Shown here: in pieces, positions 16,514 through 22,984 of the stretch | Position numbering within the stretch: position 1 is the first letter of the stretch | Layout: every line of letters begins with the position of its first letter | Assembly: GCA_002762985.1 (NCBI GenBank) | Contig: PCXZ01000023.1 | Coordinates: 104,014 to 141,851, forward strand | Source of the DNA: Candidatus Woesearchaeota archaeon CG10_big_fil_rev_8_21_14_0_10_44_13 | GTDB taxonomy: Archaea > Nanobdellota > Nanobdellia > Woesearchaeales > UBA12501 | Direction of reading: 5' to 3' | Length of the DNA stretch: 37,838 nt | Notes under the pieces: model-generated | Databases searched by the model: none | What the model was told of the DNA's origin: nothing | Seen by the model: the letters and a program-made list of their open reading frames with translations, nothing else | Program-made: the position numbers and the translations under genes

Positions 16514-17000
16514 AACGCCTTTTTCTCCTGTTCTCGGCTTTATGGACCATCTTCAGCGAGCAGGGGATATAAGGCTCATACTTCCTGAAAAGCCTTTTCG
16601 GCAGGAACCTTATGCTCCTTATCGTGCCCCTGCAGTTCTTCTCTCCGCACAGGCATTCCATCTTCCAGTAAGGATCGCATTCTGTTATGGAGTAATCGAT
16701 TGTTATCTCTTCCCCTTTCTTTATCTTCCTCATCGCCACAACAGTGGTCCTGCCCTTCAATCCTGCATTGGGATTGCATGACTGGTTGATATATCGCCAC
16801 GGGTTGCTGCTATGGGGGGCAATCCATACTTTCTCCCTGAGGCTCAGCCATCTCGGCCCCTCATTGTACCATTTTGGGTCATAGTAAGATTTTATTATCC
16901 TGCCTTTGACAGTCAGGATAGGTTCGTCCTTCTTTATGTCTGCTGCTGCGAAAAGGCCCTTGCCTTCAATCTTGGATCTCCTTACCTCATATTTTTTCAT
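16497..17000 (-). CDS. SET-domain protein lysine methyltransferase
   Basis: A complete small SET domain (167 residues). It shows GKGLFAA (13-19), the SAM-binding NQSCNPN (72-78), ITIDY (99-103) and a post-SET zinc cluster formed by C116, C118 and C123 in ECLCGEKNC with C75. The tail is strongly basic (KAENRRKRRSKGK). SET enzymes methylate lysines; substrates in archaea are poorly known, with chromatin proteins such as Alba or histones as candidates. SET genes are uncommon in archaea, so transfer is possible. It overlaps the convergent methyltransferase gene by 17 bases. Confidence 0.9.
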   Translation of the reverse strand: MKKYEVRRSKIEGKGLFAAADIKKDEPILTVKGRIIKSYYDPKWYNEGPRWLSLREKVWIAPHSSNPWRYINQSCNPNAGLKGRTTVVAMRKIKKGEEITIDYSITECDPYWKMECLCGEKNCRGTIRSIRFLPKRLFRKYEPYIPCSLKMVHKAENRRKRRSKGKI

Positions 17001-17068
17001 TTTATGTCCCGAATGGTATTCGTTTATAAATTTTATTGATAATCATAATTCATCCTTAGAACAAGATG

Positions 17069-17283
17069 AATGGACGAAACCACCGTCTCAGAACTCCCAG
17101 AGATGGTTACGCCCATCTCGAGGGCAATAGCAAGGACCACTTCCTCACTTCGTTCGGAGTGGTCCGAATAATTGTGCTCAGTTGTGCTAGGAAAAGAAGC
17201 TTACGGAATAAGGCTTTGAGCAAAGCGAGAACGCCCCATACTAATCTCGGTCTAATGGACGAAACCACCGTCTCAGAACTCCC
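17069..17283. repeat. Hairpin element between 30-bp direct repeats, copy 3 of the family
   Basis: The same 30 bases, beginning AATGGACGAAACC, occur at 17069-17098 and 17254-17283 with no mismatch. Between them lie GAGATGG/CCATCTC (17100-17119) and an 8-bp stem GGACCACT/AGTGGTCC (17134-17165). The loop of that stem, read on the minus strand, is CCGAACGAAGTGAGGA, matching the CCGAGCGMAGCG loops of the other two copies. The second repeat covers the stop and last codons of the PfkB gene. A 7-bp hairpin ATTCATC/GATGAAT (17048-17071) leads in. The layout suggests an insertion or a local duplication. Confidence 0.75.
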
Positions 17284-18184
17284 TAATCTCCCTCAATTCA
17301 TGGAACCTTCTCTCAATCTCCCCCCATGTGAGCTTCTTCTGCCTTTCAAGGGAAAAATCCTCTGCATTGAAGCTGGCGATGACAGAACCGTAAATGACCG
17401 CTTTCCTCATGTTTGCTTCGCTGAGATTCTTTGTCTTTGCCAGATGGCCTATAAATCCTCCGCCGAAACTGTCGCCGCAGCCAGTAGGATCCTTGACAAC
17501 CTCAAGGGGATATCCTGGCGCTGAGAAATGCTTCCTTTTCCCGTCTTCCCTGAAAAAAAGCAGTGCCCCATGCTCGCCTTTCTTTATTATGACTGCTTTC
17601 GGCCCGAGATCGAGGGCCATGTCTGCTGCATTCACAAGATTCACTGTCCCGAAAAGCTGTCTTGCTTCGCTGTCATTCAGGACAAGCACATCAACTTTCT
17701 TTATGGCTTTGATCAGCTCTTCTTTCCTGCTGCTTATCCAGAAATTCATCGTGTCCATCACAATAAGCTCTGGCTTCTCTATCTGCCCCAAAACCTTGAG
17801 CTGTATTGTTGGATCGACATTCCCCAGGAAAACATACTTCGCTTTCTTATAGTCAGCAGGCAATTCAGGGTCAAAATCAGCCAATGAATTAAGCTCAGTC
17901 TTGAGCGTCTTGGCCTCGTTCATGTCGAATTCATAAAAGCCCCCCCATCTGAAATTCCTGCCCTTTATCTCGATGCCATCCATAGAGATATTCCTCTTTT
18001 TCAGCACATCAATATGTCTTTTCGGCAGGTCTTCGCCTGCTATGGATACAATGCCGGGCTTTGCGAAGAAAGAGGAGGCATAGGCTGCATAAGTGCCGCT
18101 TCCGCCTAATGCTTCCTTCACTTTCCCGAAAGGAGTCTCTATATCATCCAATCCGATTGTTCCTAAGATGACTATATCAACCAT
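17273..18184 (-). CDS. PfkB-family sugar kinase
   Basis: A 303-residue carbohydrate or nucleoside kinase of the ribokinase/PfkB family. It has the N-terminal substrate motif EALGGSGTYAAYASSFF and the C-terminal catalytic DPTGCGDSFGGGFIGHLA, in which the D of GCGD is the general base. VLVLNDSEARQLFG is a further family motif. The phosphate acceptor is not predictable. AGGTCAT precedes ATG 18184. The stop codon and last residues lie inside one copy of a 30-bp direct repeat, so the C-terminal end may have been rebuilt by the neighbouring element. Confidence 0.9.
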   Translation of the reverse strand: MVDIVILGTIGLDDIETPFGKVKEALGGSGTYAAYASSFFAKPGIVSIAGEDLPKRHIDVLKKRNISMDGIEIKGRNFRWGGFYEFDMNEAKTLKTELNSLADFDPELPADYKKAKYVFLGNVDPTIQLKVLGQIEKPELIVMDTMNFWISSRKEELIKAIKKVDVLVLNDSEARQLFGTVNLVNAADMALDLGPKAVIIKKGEHGALLFFREDGKRKHFSAPGYPLEVVKDPTGCGDSFGGGFIGHLAKTKNLSEANMRKAVIYGSVIASFNAEDFSLERQKKLTWGEIERRFHELREIREF

Positions 18185-18331
18185 TTGTATGACCTCTTAT
18201 CATCTATATCCTTCCAATATAATAAAACAATTGCGCCGCGGGCGGAATGCATGTTAAACTAATCCCTATCTTGATAATATCAACATAAATTCCATTAACT
18301 ATTTAAACTTAATGGGTTTCAAAAGCGATGT
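18185..18331. other. Divergent intergenic region with a shared upstream motif
   Basis: A minus-facing TATA-like sequence (TTTTATTATATT, about 18213-18225) serves the PfkB gene, and ACTATTTAAACTT (18298-18310) serves the + strand glycan operon. TAAAACAAT-TGC-GCCGCGGG (18223-18242) matches TAAAACAATAGTGCCGCGGG at 11031-11050 with few changes, both upstream of minus-strand genes. Here the rest of the hairpin element is missing. Confidence 0.5.
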
Positions 18332-19108
18332 TTGAGGGGTGTAAAAATAGGTGCAGCAAGGGAAGCTAAAAAGCCAGAGGTTTCAGTGATATTGCCTTGC
18401 AGGGATGAAGAGAAAACCATAGGCCTATGCATAGGGAAGATCAGGCAGGTCTTCAAGAAAGAGAAGATAAACGGCGAGATCATAGTCTCAGATTCATCAA
18501 CAGATGATTCTGCCAGTATAGCGGACGAATCTGGCGCAAAGGTGATAAAACACGGCAAAATTGGCTATGGCAACGCCTATTTTGAAGGATTCAGGCACGC
18601 CCGCGGGAGATATATAATCATGGGCGACTCGGACAATACTTATGATTTTGGTGAAATCACTAAATTTTTGCACTATCTGCGTGACAAGGATTATGATTTC
18701 GTGATAGGCAACAGGTTCAATGGGATGATAAAAAAAGGCGCAATGCCTTTCCTGCATAGGTATATAGGCAATCCCCTTCTCTCATTCATCTCAAGGATAT
18801 TCTTCAGGACAGGGATTTATGATATAAACTGCGGTTTCAGGGCAATAGACAGGAGACTTCTCGACAGGCTTGGTCTTGAGATGACGGGGATGGAATTCGC
18901 TTCCGAGATGGTGATCAAGGCAGTGAAGTATGATGCAAGGATAAAAGAGATACCTGTGAATTACTATGAGAGGGTCGGCGAAAGCAAGTTAAGGACACTG
19001 AGAGACGGATGGAAGCACATCAGTTTCATGGTGGTTACCAGGAAAAATGAGGTATGGGGAAACAGCAGGTGCATGGGGGTAGGCACATTGAAATCAGAAG
19101 GAGGGTAG
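18332..19108 (+). CDS. GT2 glycosyltransferase (polyprenol-phosphate type)
   Basis: First gene of the glycan operon. The 258-residue product is a GT-A fold transferase: VSVILPCRDEEKTIG, the donor-binding IIVSDSSTDDS, the metal-binding IIMGDSDNTYD (DSD) and DINCGFRAIDRRLL, typical of dolichyl- or polyprenyl-phosphate sugar transferases. No C-terminal membrane helices are present. There is no in-frame ATG near the start. TTG 18332 lies about 25 bases after ACTATTTAAA and is taken as a leaderless start. The next gene begins 2 bases after its stop. Confidence 0.85.
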   Translation: MRGVKIGAAREAKKPEVSVILPCRDEEKTIGLCIGKIRQVFKKEKINGEIIVSDSSTDDSASIADESGAKVIKHGKIGYGNAYFEGFRHARGRYIIMGDSDNTYDFGEITKFLHYLRDKDYDFVIGNRFNGMIKKGAMPFLHRYIGNPLLSFISRIFFRTGIYDINCGFRAIDRRLLDRLGLEMTGMEFASEMVIKAVKYDARIKEIPVNYYERVGESKLRTLRDGWKHISFMVVTRKNEVWGNSRCMGVGTLKSEGG

Positions 19109-19110
19109 AA

Positions 19111-20247
19111 ATGAAGGTAGGGATATTCCATGATCACATAGATTCAATAGGAGGCGGGGAGAAGGTAATCCTGGCTCTGGCAAGGGCACTGGATGCCGAC
19201 ATTATCACAACTGACCTGAATGAGGATTCTGTCAGAAAACTCGGATATGGGGGTGTTAGGATCATAAGCATAGGTAACACGATAAAGCTGCCCCCTTTCA
19301 AGCAGATACATGCCTCCATCAAGTTTTCCATCATTGATCTCTCGAAAGAGTATGATGCCTTCATTCTCAGCGGCAACTGGAGCCTTTTCGCAGCAAAAAA
19401 ACATCAGCCTAACATGTGGTGCTGCTACACCCCTGTAAGGGCCTTCTACGATCTATACAGTGACTTCAGGAAAGAAAGGTCATTCCTGACAAAGCCGATA
19501 TTCATGGTCTATGCATGGGCGCATAGGAAGAGCCTGCAATCCAGTTTGAATCACGTAAACGGCATAATCGCCATCTCAAAAAACTGCAGGGAAAGGATAA
19601 AAAAGTACCACCATATGGATTCTGTATTGATTTATCCAGGCATCGACACGCTTTTCTATAAGCATGGAAAAAAAGGTGATTATTGGCTTTCTGTCAATAG
19701 GCTTTACCCGCAGAAAAGGATAGATCTGCAGATCGAGGCCTTCAGGAAAATGCCCGGAGAAAAACTGGTCATCGTTGGGGGCTATGCAAAAGGGGACCAT
19801 GCTTGGAGATATATCAGAAAACTTAAAATACCAAGAGGATTGCCCGAAAACATAACCTACTTGGGGACTGTCTCTGAAAAAGAGCTGGGTAAGCTATATG
19901 GGGGATGCATAGGGTTCATAACAACGGCACAGGATGAGGATTTCGGCCTTACACCGCTGGAAGCCATGGCTGCAGGAAAACCTGTGATAGCTACGGACGA
20001 AGGAGGCTACAAGGAGACTGTCATTGACGGCGTTACAGGCATCCTTGTCAGTCCTGAAGCCGGAAGCATTGTCAGGGCAGTGAAGAAAATATCCCATGCC
20101 CTGCAGAAGAATCCTGATTTTTACAGGGAAGCCTGCGTGAAGAATGCGGCAAAATATGACATGAAAATATTCATTCAGGAAGTAAAAAAGAGATTAAAGA
20201 TGCAGTCAAAAAGGCGATTGGGTGAGCAGCAGCATGTTAAGGATTGA
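19111..20247 (+). CDS. GT4 glycosyltransferase
   Basis: A 378-residue GT-B enzyme. It begins MKVGIFHDHIDSIGGGEKV, with the N-terminal GGGEK glycine loop, and carries the donor-site motif DEDFGLTPLEAMAAGKPVIA with both glutamates of the E-x7-E motif. SVNRLYPQKRIDLQIEAF is the usual interdomain region. It probably adds a sugar to the lipid-linked glycan at the inner membrane face. ATG 19111 is preceded by GGAGGG; the frame continues upstream to 19054 but overlaps the previous gene. Its 3' end overlaps the permease gene. Confidence 0.92.
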   Translation: MKVGIFHDHIDSIGGGEKVILALARALDADIITTDLNEDSVRKLGYGGVRIISIGNTIKLPPFKQIHASIKFSIIDLSKEYDAFILSGNWSLFAAKKHQPNMWCCYTPVRAFYDLYSDFRKERSFLTKPIFMVYAWAHRKSLQSSLNHVNGIIAISKNCRERIKKYHHMDSVLIYPGIDTLFYKHGKKGDYWLSVNRLYPQKRIDLQIEAFRKMPGEKLVIVGGYAKGDHAWRYIRKLKIPRGLPENITYLGTVSEKELGKLYGGCIGFITTAQDEDFGLTPLEAMAAGKPVIATDEGGYKETVIDGVTGILVSPEAGSIVRAVKKISHALQKNPDFYREACVKNAAKYDMKIFIQEVKKRLKMQSKRRLGEQQHVKD

Positions 20248-21046
20248 GAGGGCGGCAAGGGATTATCTCGGAAGGAAGCTCGACAAGAGAGTTATAAGGC
20301 TGATATATCTCATCTGGGAATTGACAACCACTGATTTCAGGCTGAAGTATAGCAGCACTGTGCTGGGATTCTTCTGGTCATTGCTCAATCCTCTGCTCAT
20401 TTTCGCAGTGCTGTATGTCATCTTTTCGATGTTCATTAGGATAGATGTCCCTCAATACCCCCTTTTCCTTTTCCTGGGCATACTGATGTGGAATTTTTTC
20501 ATGGAGGGCACGCTGAACGGCATGTCATCGCTCGCGAACAAGCCTAACCTTGTCAGGAAAGTGAATACATCAAAGCCGGCGATTGTGCTCAGCGCATGCA
20601 TCAATTCTTTCATGACATTCATCCTTAACATGGCTGTCTTCTTCGTATTCTGCTTGGTTCTCAGGGCAAAAATAGGCCTTATGTCATCGCTTATCCTGGT
20701 AATGGCAGGAATACTCTTACTTATCATTCTTGCACTCTCACTCATCTTATCCGCTTACTATGCAAGATACAAGGACTTAAAGCATATATGGGCATTCCTC
20801 CTCAATGCAGGGTTCTGGATCACGCCTGTAGTATACCCAATCACATTAGTCCCGCAAAAATACATTCCATTATACATGCTGAATCCTCTTGCAAGGATAA
20901 TAACCTACTCAAGGCGGGCCGTGATATACAATTCCCCGCCAAATCCATGGGGGGTTTTCGCTCTTGCAGTATTTTCAGCGCTGCTGCTGATAATCTGCTT
21001 CAGGATATTCAGGAAAAAATCGCCGCATTTTGCGGATTATATCTGA
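20234..21046 (+). CDS. ABC-2 type polysaccharide export permease (Wzm/TagG-like)
   Basis: A 270-residue membrane protein with about six spans. The N-terminal amphipathic segment (LIWELTTTDFRLKYSSTVLG) and FWSLLNPLLIFAVLYVIFS are typical of polysaccharide and teichoic-acid exporters. WITPVVYPITLVPQKY and NPLARIITYSR near the C-terminus also match. It would pair with the ATPase encoded next to flip a lipid-linked glycan across the membrane. ATG 20234 has GGTGAG 8 bases upstream; a GTG at 20222 is an alternative. It overlaps the GT4 gene, showing translational coupling. Confidence 0.93.
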   Translation: MLRIERAARDYLGRKLDKRVIRLIYLIWELTTTDFRLKYSSTVLGFFWSLLNPLLIFAVLYVIFSMFIRIDVPQYPLFLFLGILMWNFFMEGTLNGMSSLANKPNLVRKVNTSKPAIVLSACINSFMTFILNMAVFFVFCLVLRAKIGLMSSLILVMAGILLLIILALSLILSAYYARYKDLKHIWAFLLNAGFWITPVVYPITLVPQKYIPLYMLNPLARIITYSRRAVIYNSPPNPWGVFALAVFSALLLIICFRIFRKKSPHFADYI

Positions 21047-21084
21047 AAATAAGGAAGTCATCTGAAAACCGGAAACACAAGAAA

Positions 21085-22551
21085 ATGATAGAGCTAAAAA
21101 ATGCAGGGAAGATGTATGATGTTTCAGGCAGGAATAATCCCAGCATTTTCAGCAGCATAATCGGAAGGAACAACAGCTCAAATAGCCCAAGCCTTTGGGC
21201 TGTCAGGAATATAAGCCTGAACATAGGGATGGGCGAGTTCGTCGGCATAATAGGAGAGAACGGCTCTGGAAAAACGACCCTGTTAAGGCTCATCGCAGGG
21301 ATAACAAAGCCTACAACAGGAAAAGTCAGGATAAAAGGCGAGGTTGCATCGCTTCTCGAGCTCGGCATAACCTTCCAGCCGGAGCTCACTGCAAGGGAGA
21401 ACATATACCTCTATGGCGTTGTGATGGGCCTGACAAGGCCCGAGATAGGTGACCGGCTCGGAAGGATAACAGGGCTTGCAGGCATAGGGAAATTCCTGGA
21501 CACAAGGCTTGCAGAGCTGTCGACTGGCATGTGCGTAAGGCTTGCTTTTGCTATTGCGATGCATTCAGATTCCCCCATAATCCTCATTGACGAGGCATTG
21601 GCCGTTGGAGACATAAATTTTGAGAAGAGGTGCATGGATGTCTTCAGCCGCCTGAGAGCAGAGAGAAGGACAGTGGTGATAGCGGGCCATGACATAAACA
21701 ATATTGAGAGATTGTGCGACAGGGTTGCTCTGCTCGAGAAAGGCAGGCTTGTCGCCGTCGGAAAGCCCAAAAAGATAATAAAAATATATAAGAGAATGAT
21801 GGGCAAGAAGAGCGAAAGGGAGTCAAGAAAGATAAAAAGATACAGGACAGACATCGCATATTTCAGAAATTCCGTCAAGAAAGGTTTTTATGTCAGGGAT
21901 TACTTTGACAGGCACAAGGATGTGACAAAGGAGAGCGGCTATCCGCATTACAGGGACGGAGTTCCGTTTGAAGAGCAGGCGAATTTCATAGCAGAATACT
22001 TCAGTCCGGAGAAAGCGCTTGATGTCGGCTGCGCAAAAGGCTTCACTGTGAAAAGGCTCAGGGAAAGGGGAATTGATGCGTACGGCATAGACATAAGCGC
22101 GTATGCGGTGAGTTCAGCGCCGAAAAGCGTGAAGCAGTTCATAAAAAAAGCGGATATCCTAAGCATACCCTGGCCCGACAACCAGTTTGATGTAGTCTCA
22201 TGCATAGAGACAATGGAGCATCTCCACCCGAAGGAGATAGACAAGGCGATAAGGGAGATGAAGAGGGTGACAAAGGATTATATATTCCTGACAATGCCAT
22301 TGATAGCGGGCGAAGGCAGCAGCAGGTGGAGGATAAGCAGGCTTCCTACAGACAGTAGAGGAATGCCCCATCATGGTCACTGGATCTATGCTACAAGGAG
22401 ATGGTGGATTGACAGGTTCAGGGAGCAGGGCCTTGAAAGATGCCCTGAGATGGAGCAGAGGGCGATAAGGAAAAAATCGCTTGAATACCCGGAAAAAGTT
22501 TTCATATTCAGGAAAAACCAGGAAAAAAGGCAAAATATGCGCGGTAAGTAA
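21085..22551 (+). CDS. Polysaccharide ABC ATPase fused to a SAM methyltransferase
   Basis: A 488-residue fusion. Residues 1-235 are a Wzt/TagH-type ATPase: Walker A GENGSGKTT (57-65), signature LSTGMCVRLAFA (145-156, where LSSGM is usual), Walker B IILIDEALAVGD (165-176) and H-loop H202. After a basic linker (about 236-300) a class I methyltransferase follows, with ALDVGCAKGF (311-320), YGIDISAY and PDNQFDVVSCIETMEHLHP. In bacterial O9a-type systems a capping methyltransferase (WbdD) ends the chain and Wzt recognises the cap; here the two activities may be joined in one protein. ATG 21085 is the first after the permease; the frame upstream overlaps that gene. Confidence 0.9.
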   Translation: MIELKNAGKMYDVSGRNNPSIFSSIIGRNNSSNSPSLWAVRNISLNIGMGEFVGIIGENGSGKTTLLRLIAGITKPTTGKVRIKGEVASLLELGITFQPELTARENIYLYGVVMGLTRPEIGDRLGRITGLAGIGKFLDTRLAELSTGMCVRLAFAIAMHSDSPIILIDEALAVGDINFEKRCMDVFSRLRAERRTVVIAGHDINNIERLCDRVALLEKGRLVAVGKPKKIIKIYKRMMGKKSERESRKIKRYRTDIAYFRNSVKKGFYVRDYFDRHKDVTKESGYPHYRDGVPFEEQANFIAEYFSPEKALDVGCAKGFTVKRLRERGIDAYGIDISAYAVSSAPKSVKQFIKKADILSIPWPDNQFDVVSCIETMEHLHPKEIDKAIREMKRVTKDYIFLTMPLIAGEGSSRWRISRLPTDSRGMPHHGHWIYATRRWWIDRFREQGLERCPEMEQRAIRKKSLEYPEKVFIFRKNQEKRQNMRGK

Positions 22552-22552
22552 A

Positions 22553-22984
22553 ATGACTGATGAAAAAAATGACAGAAGGGTAAGGGATATAATGAACAAG
22601 ATCAGGGAAAGAATCCGGAAGAGGGGCTGCAGGATACCGCATGCTTCAGAGCAGTACGTGGACTTCATCTCACAGAAGAAGGATCTCAGGAGGCTTGCAG
22701 AGAAAGCGGATGTGAGAACTGACCGGCTTATAACCTCACACAGGAAAGTTGTCGGAGCGCCTTTGGTCAGGGCAAGGACATTCCTGCATGAGGAGATAAT
22801 GAGGGCGGTTGGGCCAATGACATCCAAGCAGGTAGATTTCAACCGGTGCATCGCTTATGCTGTGGCAAGCCTGCAGAAAAGGATAGACCGGATTGAAGCT
22901 GCGAATAAGAGGAGGCCGAACGCACAAAAATCTGTCCGGGCGTACCGGAGAAGAGATAAAAAACCGGCTAAACAGATCAAATGA
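22553..22984 (+). CDS. Small helical protein resembling the N-terminal module of glycan methyltransferases
   Basis: The 143 residues are helical, basic and without membrane spans. RVRDIMNKIRERIRKRG, SHRKVVGAPLVRARTFLHEE and KQVDFNRCIAYAVASL recall, from memory, the helical region that precedes the SAM domain in many bacterial LPS-cluster methyltransferases (SHR..G ... Q..FN pattern). Here it stands alone, one base after the ATPase-methyltransferase gene, and it overlaps the next gene by ATGA. It may be a scaffold or coiled-coil partner for the methyltransferase half. ATG 22553 is chosen because upstream codons overlap the previous gene. The family assignment is tentative. Confidence 0.6.
   Translation: MTDEKNDRRVRDIMNKIRERIRKRGCRIPHASEQYVDFISQKKDLRRLAEKADVRTDRLITSHRKVVGAPLVRARTFLHEEIMRAVGPMTSKQVDFNRCIAYAVASLQKRIDRIEAANKRRPNAQKSVRAYRRRDKKPAKQIK

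Noticed and set aside
17066-17524. 152-codon + strand frame across the 30-bp repeats
   Set aside because: Most of it is antisense to the PfkB gene, and the rest covers the hairpin element. No promoter fits.
20788-21084. N-terminal extension of the ATPase-methyltransferase frame
   Set aside because: This part overlaps the permease in another frame and matches no ABC ATPase sequence. The ATPase fold begins at the ATG at 21085.
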